Of a stretch of DNA of 64,000 bases, positions 30,601-39,900 are shown one piece after another (within the stretch, counting starts at the first letter, position 1; each line of letters starts with the position of its first letter). Source of the DNA: Pseudoclavibacter sp. 13-3 (GTDB lineage Bacteria; Actinomycetota; Actinomycetes; Actinomycetales; Microbacteriaceae); contig NZ_JAJOZT010000002.1 of NCBI RefSeq assembly GCF_021168475.1, positions 310,001 through 374,000 on the forward strand, given 5' to 3'. A model generated the notes under the pieces. The model was not told the origin of the DNA and searched no databases. It saw nothing but the letters and a program-made list of their open reading frames with translations. A program made the position numbers and the translations under genes.

Positions 30601-33600
30601 GACGGGCGCCACACTGCCGAAGCTCACCATCCTGGTGACCGCTGACGCTGATGCCGCGATCGATCCGGTCAACGGCTCAACGGGCACTGACACCGCACAG
30701 CTCAGCAGCCCCACCCTCGACGATCACCCCGAGAACAACAGCTCGACTGACACGGTGGACTTCGCCGCGCTGGCCGACCTGGCGCTGGCCAAGTCGGTGA
30801 CCACGGCACCTGCCGACATCGGCGCGGGCAAGCCGTTGACCTGGCAGCTGAAGGCGACCAACAACGGTCAGGCCAGCTCTCTGGGCACTGCCGAGAAGCC
30901 GATCACCGTGACTGACACCGTGCCGACCGGCGTACAAGACGTCACCGTTGGCACGCTGCCGGCCGGTTGGGCACTTGCCGCTGGCTCGAAGGGGTCGAAC
31001 GAGCACAAGGCTCAGGCTGGTGACACCATCACCGTTCAGTTCGTCGGCAAGCTGAGCGTCAATCAGTCTGCCGAGATCACGCTGAACAGCACCGTGCTGC
31101 CCACGTATCTCGACGGCACGATCGAGAACTCTGCGACGGTCACGCCGGGCGCGACGACAGAGCCCTCTGACCCGGGTGCGTCAAACAACACCGGTGAAGC
31201 CGACGTCACGATTGACCCCACGAACAACGGCACGACTCTGTCGATCGACAAGCATCGTGTGGTCAAGGGCGCCGACGGCACGTGGTTCATCCCGACTGAC
31301 CAGCAGAAGATCATCGCAGGCCAGGACGTCAGCTACCTGATCACCGTCAGCAATCAGGGGAGTGCAGACGCGAAGAACGTCACCAGTCGCGACGTGCTTC
31401 CTGACGGCCTCACGTACAAGAGCATCGACAGCGCAGCCGGTACATGGTCAGTTGTCTCGACCGGTGGCCAGACCGTGAGTGTGAAGCTCACCAGCGGCGA
31501 CCCGGCCGGTCAGCTCGCGGCCGGTGCATCCGCTGCCTACGTGATCACCGCATCCACCTCGCCGTCGATCACCTCAGACGTCGTGAACTGGGCCTATGCC
31601 AAGGGTGACAACACCAATGAACCGCAAGACTCGGACAACGGCGGCCCAGTGCGCTCGGTCGACCTCGGCATCGAGAAGTCGTTCACCGATGCCACGGCGG
31701 TGCCCACGGCAGGCAAGGATCTCGGCTACACGCTGACGATCACGAACCACGGGTCGTCAGACACGAGTGGCCCGATCACGGTCACCGATGCACTGCCGGC
31801 ACAGCTGGCATACGTTGCCGGCAGCGCGCGTGTCGTGCTGCCGGGGCAGTCTGCTCAGGCACTTGAGCCCACCAGCTCACCCGCTGACGGCAAGACCAAG
31901 CTGACTTGGCAGATCGGCGACGAGTCGCTGCACCTGGCCGTGGGTCAGACCATCACGGTCACCTTGACCACGCATGTGGCGCAGGATGCGGCAGCGGGCA
32001 AGCTGGTCAACGTCGCGACCGTCGACGGCCCCGACAGCGACCCGAACCCGAGCAACAACACGAGTGAGAAGGAGACGCCGATCACCACGTCGACCGATGT
32101 GCTGATCGACAAGACGGTCGCTGCCGGCCCGTGGATCGCGGGCACTGACGTGAAGTACAACGTCACACTCACGGTGAAAGGTCCGTCGCTCGCCCGCAAC
32201 GTCACGCTCAGCGATGTGCTGCCCGCCGGGCTGACCCCGGTGAGCATCGGCACAGACGGTGACGGCTGGACGTGGGATCAGATGACCGCCACGGGCGCGC
32301 GCGACAGCCTCGCTCCGGGCATCTACAGCATTCCGGTGACCGCGCACATCGAGCAGGGGGTCGCGACCGGCACCGACTTGGTGAACACGGCGACGACGAC
32401 GTGGACGGATACCGATCCGAACACGCCGAACACGAAGTCTGACGACGAGAAGATCGTGGTCACGACTGATGGCGACCTGCAGCTCACGAAGACCGCCGTT
32501 GACGAGAACGGGCATGAGGTCTCTTCGGCGACTGCCGGCACCGCGTTGCGCTACCGGCTCGACGTGAGCAACAACGGGCCCTCGCAGGTTGTGGCGCCCG
32601 TGCGCATCAGCGACACCCTGCCGGCTGGCATGACCTTCGACAAGATCGTCAGCGGTGAGGGCTGGTCTGTGGCCGAGGGCTCGACAGCGACCGCGCCGAA
32701 GTTCGAATATGCAGGTGCGCTTGCCACGGGTGCGAAGGCCCCGGCCCTGGTGATCGAGGTCTCGCTCTCTGCCGACGTCTACGCCACCAGTGGTGCCCAG
32801 CATGCGCTGGTCAATACAGCCACGACGTCGTCAGACACCCCCGACAGCGAACCTGCGAACAACACCGACACCGCCACGGTCGACGTCACTGAGCAGGCCG
32901 ATCTCGGCGTGACGAAGACGCACGATGCCTCGGCTGTGCACATCGGTGACACGCTGCCGTTCACGATCACGACGACGAACTACGGGCCGTCGACTGCACG
33001 CGGTGTGACGATCACAGAGAAGCTGCCGAAGGGGTTGACCTATGTCGGGCTGCAGGCCGGCCAAGAGTCTGACCAGAGCGAACCCGCCTGGCGGCAGCTC
33101 GGGGAGCCGACCATCAACGCCGACGGCACCACCACGGTGGCCTTCGCACTGCTGACCGGTGAGGGGAACCTGGCCTCTGGCGCCAGCGCCCCGGTGCTGA
33201 AGCTCGACACCACAGTGACTGCTGAGGCTTACCCCGACATCGTCAACGGGGTCGACGTCAGCTCGGACACGCCTGAGCCGACCATCGAGCCGGGGCAGGA
33301 CGACCCGCACCCGAACCACGCAGACGACCCGATCGTGGTGCCGCCGCTGTCGACTCTGATCGTCACCAAGCAGCATCAGGGCGAGTTCAAGATCGGTGAG
33401 AACGGCACCTACGTGATCACGCTCACGAACAACGGGCCGACTGAAGACCCCAGTGCGATCAGGGTCGTCGATGAGCTGCCGGCAGGCCTGGTCTACCGTT
33501 CTGCCGATCAGCAGGGTGTGACTTCGGCCGGTCAGACGGTAACATGGGTCCCGAAGGTTCCGCTCGCCGTCGGCGAGACGCGCACGCTGACGCTGACGGT

Positions 33601-33853
33601 CTCTGTGAACGAGGCCGCCGGTGATCGCCTGACCAATACGGTGCACGTCTCGAGTGACACAGAGCAGACGCCGGATGCCGTGCTCAGTGCCAGCGATGAA
33701 GTCGAGGTGCAGCCTGCCGACGGCCTGAGCCCACTGGCCAGGACGGGCATGGACTTCGGCATTCTGATCGCAGCGTTCGGGCTGCTCATCGGTGGAGCTG
33801 CCCTGGTCATGCTTCGTTCGAAAGAGCAGAGTCACGGTCGTCGAGCCCGCTGA
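24656..33853 (+). CDS. Giant LAxTG wall-anchored protein of DUF11 repeats
   Basis: 3065 aa, 9.2 kb. A cytoplasmic start with basic RR, then a hydrophobic signal segment at about 34-52 and likely cleavage after AHA59. The mature part is a string of about 19 DUF11-type beta-sandwich modules recognisable by YxVTxxNxGxxxA...DxLPAGL...NTA patterns, for example near residues 85, 880, 1580, 2230, 2640, 2770 and 2915; the N-terminal ones are more divergent. It ends with the sorting signal LARTG at 3027-3031, a hydrophobic helix and the basic tail HGRRAR. LAxTG is the motif of class E sortases, typical of high-GC Gram-positives; no sortase is in the window. Ribosome site GAAGGAA precedes ATG 24656. 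Likely a long stalk or adhesin; ligand unknown. Confidence 0.92.
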   Translation: MPAYLDTRDRLPKRGSDDAPADASTEQPWYRRPIAMLMALLIAMAGFSSLPQFAADAHADGTAEVLEVDKSGPASASADDTVTYRVTIKNPATSTSNAYNVSLLDTLPAGASYVAGSTTVDYPYSFGDPAQIAVTHTEGSTTSATGQHVLVWHNELDLVPGQSISFEYRVKFDQGITGSLKNTAQAYSNSDPRVVAQLTSASTVDEDAISSVLGSGDQPKPDQSSPEDSVTTTISDLIFLKDKSSPLDTAPADWLRGVHDNKRTIPLTLQNNSTADVTRTVVDYLPAAFEFLGATDNSTSTNSPSGAPEWTDGTDGTAESADTTGAASAVGPKPGTTGTSSGALKSVETVTLADGEVPGVAAGVYTKSTWQVTVPAGQTAQISYTAGIPLKENAPWPADSAPSATSLEQASNLDNNTGANTRDLVGSQVTNTAQVLSEDDSTVDIADSKQYTIQDVVADKTVVDAQGNPVAATQQRIGNRPAYDFSPGSVTYFTLTTSLSEYVAGQGITVTDTLGDGMQPIPTAADDVVAQAVAGSPVDSDNKYSGTLPLGSSPAGAAYAGATLNSDGTYSVSFNFPGAPAADTLNTLARGGKVSITIPVYLQTTYTSDPTQQVVSYDLFTNAVESKVTTIPGVEQETPGTPDLSGGASVDLRAVTPTIKKGILPRAETEAFTAAELQYTETPDQQGHNEGTMGDPSNKGFLYNTDSTAADSTFQRGDIVWFHVHMQIQDPKLQLRGTTVRDYLPAGVELVGWDFSHHNNAGGKSVWDFDQNGSVLSWTANDNYQSLGDDPAEFALNIAVRVTDAPAAGGSVTVKDNLAKASITNNSGQVVTFRDRVSFWVEPDAKVALDKSIVGIGSAGTVGQNPLPDGSQVKSGQTVTYKIAVTNTNSYAISDPEIWDVLPAEFVAGSAKLYSDEALSNQITDALDEPNKTLKWTHNGTMAAGATATYYVTQQVADNPEVNKLFTNTAGVRHFTTILDQNTSSPTTWDWYPAQNIDTSIQSGGAIEPNAPRADDSANVRAENVVLNKQVTSGLGQAQNNWSRTGQSDLAQGVYGDSAQAVVGERVDYRITLEIPAHSTITGARLNDALERGTDPQVVLNTSSPAASWANADGPLSSGVPSVTFSEKTANGFTSAIADWTNTSDQTVTLTVAFSGVVSADAAVTTAPTFADASASLRDRNYASFSSQANTTALIDTADVDIVQPKISVGKTASRAGTVLSDGSRVNADDVIDYKVTATADGSRPGLKTPSLNDALPAGLIWQGLGDVQLNGTTVTAASVQSSFTVDGVAATLNVGDVIPANTVLTVAVNDPALNTAGIQPGKSYVVNYQAKLPNPIGAAKVFTNTATVQGDSLSAQEATDQNGGQVNQTYAKQASKDITAVGFTTVKTREDGALTYGQQQVYTIESQLPANTTGYNVTVGDTLPQGITFAGTTSVQTSDDGGQSWTTLEDPQGVQAAVDGQNVTWVLAGDQNNKVTSGATDRQIRVVFVADVTGKGSDGTTYIEPGSTISNVASIGWNDSNRPDSTAFDHGSTSEPATFTVLGPKLTPEKSVVKVNGSTPSLDEGKAKVNPADWATYRVTLTNWAGGNASTAYDVNAADALPANIDAASVKDITASGTTGVVDAQAVRNDGTIAISAAQIPVGGVVTVEYTAQLISSDQLDPASTTWDADNTNTVTIDHSASQPKTDGEYPTGTREYAGGSDTAQITPVFPHVELQKSPDSGTATRGGAYEWTISATNNGAGVAKNVKLVDDLPDNWRFTATSSVTKASGANSASLAASTSGPAAGDTGKVSWRDAGQDGWTLQPGEKITVVYTATPNDGTVPDTTKAATGEHTNTVGVELTDGSGAKSNGAAPTNSGSISDQGDSSYAGTDAQAKAYIAEADLSVDKTGLHKADQASGPIYAGSGQQSAWDIEVANNGPDAAVGPFTITDTTEVPDGVTVTGIAPESITAGWSVDGAPVKNAEGKWVAKYTYGGTGVTLETGATLPKLTILVTADADAAIDPVNGSTGTDTAQLSSPTLDDHPENNSSTDTVDFAALADLALAKSVTTAPADIGAGKPLTWQLKATNNGQASSLGTAEKPITVTDTVPTGVQDVTVGTLPAGWALAAGSKGSNEHKAQAGDTITVQFVGKLSVNQSAEITLNSTVLPTYLDGTIENSATVTPGATTEPSDPGASNNTGEADVTIDPTNNGTTLSIDKHRVVKGADGTWFIPTDQQKIIAGQDVSYLITVSNQGSADAKNVTSRDVLPDGLTYKSIDSAAGTWSVVSTGGQTVSVKLTSGDPAGQLAAGASAAYVITASTSPSITSDVVNWAYAKGDNTNEPQDSDNGGPVRSVDLGIEKSFTDATAVPTAGKDLGYTLTITNHGSSDTSGPITVTDALPAQLAYVAGSARVVLPGQSAQALEPTSSPADGKTKLTWQIGDESLHLAVGQTITVTLTTHVAQDAAAGKLVNVATVDGPDSDPNPSNNTSEKETPITTSTDVLIDKTVAAGPWIAGTDVKYNVTLTVKGPSLARNVTLSDVLPAGLTPVSIGTDGDGWTWDQMTATGARDSLAPGIYSIPVTAHIEQGVATGTDLVNTATTTWTDTDPNTPNTKSDDEKIVVTTDGDLQLTKTAVDENGHEVSSATAGTALRYRLDVSNNGPSQVVAPVRISDTLPAGMTFDKIVSGEGWSVAEGSTATAPKFEYAGALATGAKAPALVIEVSLSADVYATSGAQHALVNTATTSSDTPDSEPANNTDTATVDVTEQADLGVTKTHDASAVHIGDTLPFTITTTNYGPSTARGVTITEKLPKGLTYVGLQAGQESDQSEPAWRQLGEPTINADGTTTVAFALLTGEGNLASGASAPVLKLDTTVTAEAYPDIVNGVDVSSDTPEPTIEPGQDDPHPNHADDPIVVPPLSTLIVTKQHQGEFKIGENGTYVITLTNNGPTEDPSAIRVVDELPAGLVYRSADQQGVTSAGQTVTWVPKVPLAVGETRTLTLTVSVNEAAGDRLTNTVHVSSDTEQTPDAVLSASDEVEVQPADGLSPLARTGMDFGILIAAFGLLIGGAALVMLRSKEQSHGRRAR

Positions 33854-33891
33854 CCTCGATCAGCTGAAGTGCTGAGGCGAATCTGCTGGCA

Positions 33892-33937
33892 GAGTGGGGC
33901 CGCACCGAGAGACGTTCTCGGTGCCGCCCCACTCTTG
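33892..33937 (+). terminator. Terminator of the giant surface-protein gene
   Basis: 19-bp arms 33892-33910 and 33916-33934 with one mismatch and a 5-nt loop, 38 nt past the stop. Confidence 0.85.
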
Positions 33938-34048
33938 TCCCACAGGGGAGGAGTGAGCGAAGGGCCGAAACCCTGCGTGGCACCTGCGCCGGCAGAAATC
34001 GTCGGGTACACTGATGAGGTTGGTGTGTGCGCTGAAAAGTGCATCGCT

Positions 34049-34133
34049 GGAGGATTCGCCTAGTGGCCTATGGCGCTCGCTTGGAAAGCGGGTTGGGTGC
34101 AAGCCCTCAGGGGTTCGAATCCCCTATCCTCCG
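34049..34133 (+). tRNA. tRNA-Ser(GGA)
   Basis: 85 nt with long variable arm. Acceptor stem GGAGGAT (34049-34055) pairs with ATCCTCC (34126-34132); anticodon stem CTCGC/GCGGG holds loop TTGGAAA, anticodon GGA (UCC/UCU codons); T loop GGTTCGAATCC is present. CCA is not encoded. A -10-like TACACT lies about 40 nt upstream. Confidence 0.97.
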
Positions 34134-34140
34134 CAGACAG

Positions 34141-34168
34141 AAAGAGCTCGGCCTGTGCCGAGCTCTTT
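34141..34168. terminator. Terminator of tRNA-Ser, also facing gpx
   Basis: Perfect 12-bp stem AAAGAGCTCGGC/GCCGAGCTCTTT with a 4-nt loop and T run, usable from both sides. Confidence 0.9.
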
Positions 34169-34197
34169 CCATACCCGTACGGGGCAGGTGCGTGCAC

Positions 34198-34713
34198 TCA
34201 GTGCGACGCGAGCGACGCCTCGATCGCCTCGGTGATCTGTGGCGCATCGGGCTCGGTGCGCGGCCTGAAACGGCGGATGCCGGGTGCCGCATCGACGTCG
34301 TCTTCGGCTGGCGGCGTGATCAGGAACTTCTCGAAGTTCCACTGCACGCGCCCGGCCTTGCCGCTGTCGTCGGGAGCCGCGGTGAGCACCTCGTAGAGCG
34401 GGTGCTTGTTGCGCCCATTGACCTTGACCTTCTCGAACATCGGAAAGGTCACGCCGTAGGTCACCGAGCAGAAGGTCTCGATCTGCTCGGCGTCTCCGGG
34501 CTCCTGCCCGAGAAACTGATTGCAGGGAAAACCCAGCACGATGAAACCGCGATCGGCGTACGTGCGCTGCAGCTCTTCGAGCTTCGCGTATTGGGGCGTC
34601 AGCCCGCACTTCGACGCCACGTTCACGATCAGCAGCGTCTTGTCGCGGTACTCGGCGAGAGTCGTCGGGGTGCCGTCCAGGCGGTGCAGAGGGATGCTGT
34701 AGATGTCGGTCAT
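34198..34713 (-). CDS. Glutathione peroxidase family thiol peroxidase
   Basis: 171 aa thioredoxin-fold peroxidase. Peroxidatic Cys in NVASKCG, with Gln in FPCNQF and Trp in WNFEKF completing the catalytic tetrad; Cys rather than selenocysteine. In actinobacteria, which lack glutathione, such enzymes usually take electrons from thioredoxin. ATG 34713 follows a -10 TAGACT by 6 nt. Confidence 0.93.
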   Translation of the reverse strand: MTDIYSIPLHRLDGTPTTLAEYRDKTLLIVNVASKCGLTPQYAKLEELQRTYADRGFIVLGFPCNQFLGQEPGDAEQIETFCSVTYGVTFPMFEKVKVNGRNKHPLYEVLTAAPDDSGKAGRVQWNFEKFLITPPAEDDVDAAPGIRRFRPRTEPDAPQITEAIEASLASH

Positions 34714-34719
34714 GCCCGC

Positions 34720-34725
34720 AGTCTA
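34720..34725 (-). promoter_or_regulatory. -10 box TAGACT for the peroxidase gene
   Basis: Minus-strand TAGACT, 6 nt (gcgggc), ATG 34713: leaderless arrangement. Confidence 0.6.
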
Positions 34726-34778
34726 GCTTCGAGGGCCAGCCGTGTCAGCTGCGGGAGTCGCCGATCGTCGGGGTTGCG

Positions 34779-36686
34779 CTAGAAGTCGGCGACGATCTCG
34801 AGCAGGGCCTCGCCGTAGGCGGCCAGCTTGGTCTGGCCGACGCCACTGACCCGAGCCAGCTCGTCGAGCGAATGCGGCTGTTGCGTGGTGATGCCGCGCA
34901 GTGTCGCGTCGTTGAACACGATGTAGGCGGGCACGCCCCGCTCTTTCGCCGCGGCGCTGCGCCAGGATCGCAGCCGCTGGTAGAGCGGGTCGAGCGCCTC
35001 GGGAACGGTCTCGGCCTGAGAGGCGCCGCGGCCGCCGCGGCGCCGTGAGCCGGCTGAGGCCCGGCGGCCGATCAGATCGCGGCGCAGCTCGAGCGTCTGC
35101 TGCCCCTGCAGCACCGGCACCGCGGCCTGCGTGATCGACAGCGTGGCGTACTTGTCGCCCGACGTGCGCAGGTAGCCGAGTGCCAGCAGCTGGCGGATCA
35201 CGGCGCGCCACTCGGCCGACGAGAGCTCGCCGCCGATGCCGAAGGTGGGCAGCTCGGCATGCCCGTACTGCTGCACGCGCTCGTTCTCGTGCCCGAGCAG
35301 CAGGTCGATGAGATAGCCCGAGCCGAAGCGCCGGTGGTAGTCGCGTTCGAGGCGCACCACGGTCGACAGCAGCTTCTGAGCCGGAACGGTTGCGTCGAAT
35401 CGCTCTGGGGGTGTCAGGCAGGTGTCGCAGTTGCCACAGGGCTCGCTGGCCTCGCCGAAGTGCGCGAGCAGCCGCACTCGACGGCAGTCGAGCGTCTCGC
35501 ACAGCGCGAGCATCGCGTCGAGCTGTCGACGCTGCACCTCACGATGCCGCTCGTCGCCGTTGCCGCGTTCGATCATCTGCCGCTGCTGCACCACATCTTG
35601 CAGGCCGTAGGTCATCCATGCGGTCGCCGGCAGCCCGTCACGGCCGGCTCGGCCGGTCTCTTGGTAGTACCCTTCGACACTCTTCGGCAGGTCGAGATGT
35701 GCGACGAAACGCACGTCGGGCTTGTCGATGCCCATGCCGAAGGCAATGGTCGCGACCATCACCAGGCCGTCTTCGCGCAGGAAGCGCGCCTGATTCTGCG
35801 CCCGCACGTCGGCGGTGAGCCCGGCATGATAGATGAGCGCGGGGATGCCATGGTCGCGCAGAGAGTCTGCCGTGCGTTCGACGCTCGCGCGAGATAGACA
35901 GTAGACTATGCCCGCCTCATGCTCGTGCTCGCTGGTGATGAAGTCGACCAGCTGCTCGATGGGGCGGTTCTTCTCGACGATGCGGTACTGGATGTTCGGG
36001 CGGTCGAAGCTCGAGACGAACTGTCGTGCGTCGTCGAGCTCCAGACGGCCGACGATCTCTCTTCGCGTGGCCGTGGTGGCCGTTGCGGTCAACGCCACAC
36101 GGGGCACCTGCGGCCAGAGCTCATGAAGCATACTCAGACGCAGGTAGTCCGGGCGAAAGTCATGGCCCCACTGCGACACGCAGTGCGCCTCGTCGATGGC
36201 GAACACCGAGATGCCGGGCCCGACGTCGAGCCGGTCGAACAGGTCAGAGGTGCGCTCGGTGCCGAGTCGCTCTGGAGCGAGGTAGAGCAGGTCGAGCTCG
36301 CCGGCGAGGGCCTGCTGCTCGATCATGTGCTGCTCGTCGAGCGGGGCGCTGGAGTTCAGCGCTGCAGCGCGCACGCCATTTGCGTTGAGCGCCGAGACCT
36401 GGTCTTGCATGAGCGCGATGAGCGGCGACACGACGATGCCCACTCCGGGGCGCAGCAGTGCGGGAATCTGGTAGCAGACCGACTTGCCGCCGCCGGTCGG
36501 CATGAGCACGAGCGCGTCACGGCCCGAGGCCACTTCGCAGACGATGTCTTCCTGCTGCCCGCGGAATGCATCGTAGCCGTAGACCTCGTGCAGGATGCGA
36601 CGAGCGCGCTCGCGCAGCTTCTGCTCGCTCGACAGATCGTTCCCAGCAGTCGGGGAGGAATTCTGCGCGAGGTCTGGAGAAGCCAT
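34779..36686 (-). CDS. recQ: ATP-dependent DNA helicase RecQ
   Basis: 635 aa, full-length superfamily 2 3'-5' helicase. Walker [13 protein letters not shown] box [18 protein letters not shown] with the aromatic-rich loop, motif [15 protein letters not shown] zinc site (CETLDCRR ... CGNCDTC), and a C-terminal HRDC domain ([19 protein letters not shown]). The Arg/Gly linker [14 protein letters not shown] separates RQC and HRDC. Acts in recombination and stalled-fork repair, with RecR nearby. ATG 36686 follows -10 TAGCAT by 6 nt. Confidence 0.96.
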   Translation of the reverse strand: MASPDLAQNSSPTAGNDLSSEQKLRERARRILHEVYGYDAFRGQQEDIVCEVASGRDALVLMPTGGGKSVCYQIPALLRPGVGIVVSPLIALMQDQVSALNANGVRAAALNSSAPLDEQHMIEQQALAGELDLLYLAPERLGTERTSDLFDRLDVGPGISVFAIDEAHCVSQWGHDFRPDYLRLSMLHELWPQVPRVALTATATTATRREIVGRLELDDARQFVSSFDRPNIQYRIVEKNRPIEQLVDFITSEHEHEAGIVYCLSRASVERTADSLRDHGIPALIYHAGLTADVRAQNQARFLREDGLVMVATIAFGMGIDKPDVRFVAHLDLPKSVEGYYQETGRAGRDGLPATAWMTYGLQDVVQQRQMIERGNGDERHREVQRRQLDAMLALCETLDCRRVRLLAHFGEASEPCGNCDTCLTPPERFDATVPAQKLLSTVVRLERDYHRRFGSGYLIDLLLGHENERVQQYGHAELPTFGIGGELSSAEWRAVIRQLLALGYLRTSGDKYATLSITQAAVPVLQGQQTLELRRDLIGRRASAGSRRRGGRGASQAETVPEALDPLYQRLRSWRSAAAKERGVPAYIVFNDATLRGITTQQPHSLDELARVSGVGQTKLAAYGEALLEIVADF

Positions 36687-36692
36687 GTGGCC

Positions 36693-36698
36693 ATGCTA
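36693..36698 (-). promoter_or_regulatory. -10 box TAGCAT for recQ
   Basis: Minus-strand TAGCAT, 6 nt (ggccac), ATG 36686: leaderless arrangement. Confidence 0.6.
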
Positions 36699-36957
36699 CG
36701 CGCAGCACCTGACATCGAAAGCGTGCCCTGTGGACGTCGCGGAGGCCGTGCGGCGACCTCTCGTCGGCGCGTCCGTGCTGATTGATATACGTTCTGGTCT
36801 GATCTCTGGTCACTCTGCCGACGCGGCTGCTAGCGTGGAGCCAAGATAGCGATCTCAAGGGGCCAAAAGGGGCGGTATCTGCAGACGCACGCTGCTGTGC
36901 GTCGGCAGAGCGCGTCCGGGGGATCGATGGCGGAACGTCATCGAGAGGGCCTGAAAC

Positions 36958-39900
36958 ATGTCTGGTGAGAAGCGCAGTCGGCACAGTACACGCAAGCATC
37001 GTTCAAGTCGGCGAGGGCGGCAGGGCGCGCCGCCCGGTCGGTCGCATCCGCACGAAGAGGCGTCTGCTCCCCTGCGGCTGAGGCTTCTGCCTCGAGCCGC
37101 GGCCATGGCGGTCGCGGCCGCGGCCAGCTTCGCGCTCGTGGCGAGCGTCGGCTACGGCAGTGTCCCGGCCGTCGCAGATCAGGCGACCCCGTCATCCTCG
37201 TCAGAGCAGGCCGACATCGGCGTCGTCACCTCGCGGTCGGCGAAGGCCGTCGCTGCAGAGGCCGATGCTGACGACACAAAGACCGTCGAGGGGGCAGCGC
37301 CTTCGACGAAGCAGCCAGAATCGGCGGCGACGCCGACGCCTGATCAGCCAGAGGCCAAGACGACAGAGCCGGTGACTCCTGCCGCGAAGCCGACGTCATC
37401 TGCGGGGAACACCGTCAGCGATGACGGCAACGACGAAACCGACTCGCTGACGGCACCCGAGGCAGAAGCGATCACGCCGTTGAGCGTGCCCGCTCCGGGT
37501 CAGGGCGAAGCCGTCATCACGGTGAAGGTCGGCAGCGACCGTTCGGGTGTGCAGACGGTGTCAGTGCTCGCGGGTGTCGTTCTGCACCTGCGCACAGGTG
37601 GCGGCAGCGGCCCGTCGAACACTCGCCCCGACGGGGTGGCGGGCGACGGCGCCGGGTGGGCACGATGCATCTCAGACGCTCAGGGCGACTGCAGCTTCGT
37701 CGTGCCGAACACCGGCAACGGCGGGCAGAACCGCGACCAGCGTTTCTGGGTCGTGCAGCAGGCTGCTCCGAGCGGGTACTTCATGAACGAGACGCTGCGC
37801 ACCGGTGCCGGTGACGGCAGCGGATCAGTACAGCAGCGGTACGCGTTCAGAACAGGCGACGAGCTGCGCTCGGGGCAGACATACTCATCGACCGGTCAGT
37901 TCATGATCTCGACGAACAACAGCAACGCGACGGCTTCGGGCGGCGTCTGGCAGCAGTCCAGAGTCAATCCGTCCTTCCCGGCGAAGTGCGGTCTCGACGT
38001 CGGGCTGGTTCTCGACATCTCGGGGTCGGTCGGCAGCAGCATGCCGCAGCTGAAAGGTGCCAGCGACACTCTGGTCGACTCCCTGGTCGGCACTCCGTCG
38101 CGCATGGGGCTCTTCTCATTCGCCACGGTCTCGCCAGGCGCCGGTGCCACGCAGAACTATCCCTCGCTGGCTGCGGTGGCGACGCAGGCACAGGCCGATT
38201 CGGTCAAAGAACGCTACGCAGACTGGACGTCCGGTGGCGGCACGAACTGGGATCGGGCACTTGCCGTCGCCGCGCAGTCCCCGGCTCACTACGACGTCGT
38301 GATCGTGCTCACCGACGGCAACCCGACCTACTACAACGATCCGGCTCTGGGGCCGGGAGGCAGCACGCGGCTCCGCGAGGTGGAGAACGGGATCTTCTCG
38401 GGCAACGCGGTGAAGGCGAAGGGCACCCGAGTCATCGCGCTGGGCGTGGGCTCGGGAGTCACAAGCCCCGAGACCGCTCTGAACCTGGCCGCCATCTCTG
38501 GCCAGACGAAGTTCGACGGCAGCAACGCCACCGCGGCTGACTACTTTCAGACCACCAACTACCAGGCGGCGGGAACCGCTCTTCGCGAACTGGCTCTGGC
38601 CAACTGCAAAGGCTCGGTCTCTGTGGTCAAACAGATCGTTCCGTCGGGCAACACCGGTGAAGACGTCAGCGGGGCGACCGCTGCCGGCGCCGGCTGGCAG
38701 TTCGACGCGACCACCACATCCGCAGACATCGGAGGTCTGCCGGCAAGCGAGACCACCACGGCTGACGGCACCGGTACGGTGAACTTCCCGTTGACGTTCA
38801 CAGGCGGCACCACTTCGGGCCCGGTAACCGTCACTGAGACGCAGCAGCCGTCGTTCGACTTGGTGACGCAGAACGGCAAGAACGCGGTCTGTCGAAACCT
38901 GGCCACGGGAAACACCGTCGACGTGACGAACAGCGGGGCGCTCGGCTTCACCGTCGACACCTCGGTGACGGCACCGATCAGCTGCACGATGTTCAACCGC
39001 GAGGCACAGCCTCATGCCGAGATCACGCTCAAGAAGCTCTGGACGGTGAACGGCGTTGCATATGTCAACGGCGCTCAGCCAGCCGAGCTCTCGGCAGTGG
39101 CCTCGTTGACCGGCCCAGACGCCGGCGGCGCGACCTACCAGGCGTGGGAACAGCCCAGAACCGGGTACTCCATCGGCGATGCAGTCACCTTCGGCGAAGA
39201 CGTGACCCTGCCGAGCGGTGGGCTGTGCACATCGACGCCGAAGGTCGTCTTCAACGACCAGGAGCTGTCGAACCCCGATGATGGAACGCGAGCCTGGCAA
39301 GTCGCACTGACGCAGCAGGGCAATCACGCCACCATCACCAATGTGGTGACCTGTGAAAGTCAGCTGACCTTGACGAAGACGGTGGAGGGCGGATCGGCTG
39401 CACCGACCGACTGGACGCTGGGCGCGTATCTGCCTGATGGCACGACTCCGGTGATCTCGGGTGCGACGGGCAGTCCTGCGGTGACGGCACAGGCTGTCAC
39501 CGCAGGCCAGAACTTCGTGCTCCGCGAGACTGGCGGTGACCCTCGATATCGACAGGTCGACGTGCGCACCGAGCCTGTGCAGTACCCGCAGGCGAGCGGA
39601 TCATGGCACTGCCGCGAGATCGATGGCGACGGAAACACGATTCCCGGCTTCAATCTCGGACTGAGCGGTGTGGTTGCGGTGCCTCTGGGCAAGCGCGTCA
39701 CCTGCGACGCCGTCAACCAGACGGCCTCACTGACGCTGCTGAAGGCTGTGGTCAACGATGACGGCGGTACCGCGGTCGCAAGCGACTGGGACCTCACCGC
39801 CACTCCCGCGACCGGCGTCGACGGGCTTCAGCCGAGCACGGTCGCCGGCGCGGATGCAGCATCTGCGGCCAACACCTTCAACGTGCGCCCAGAGCACACC

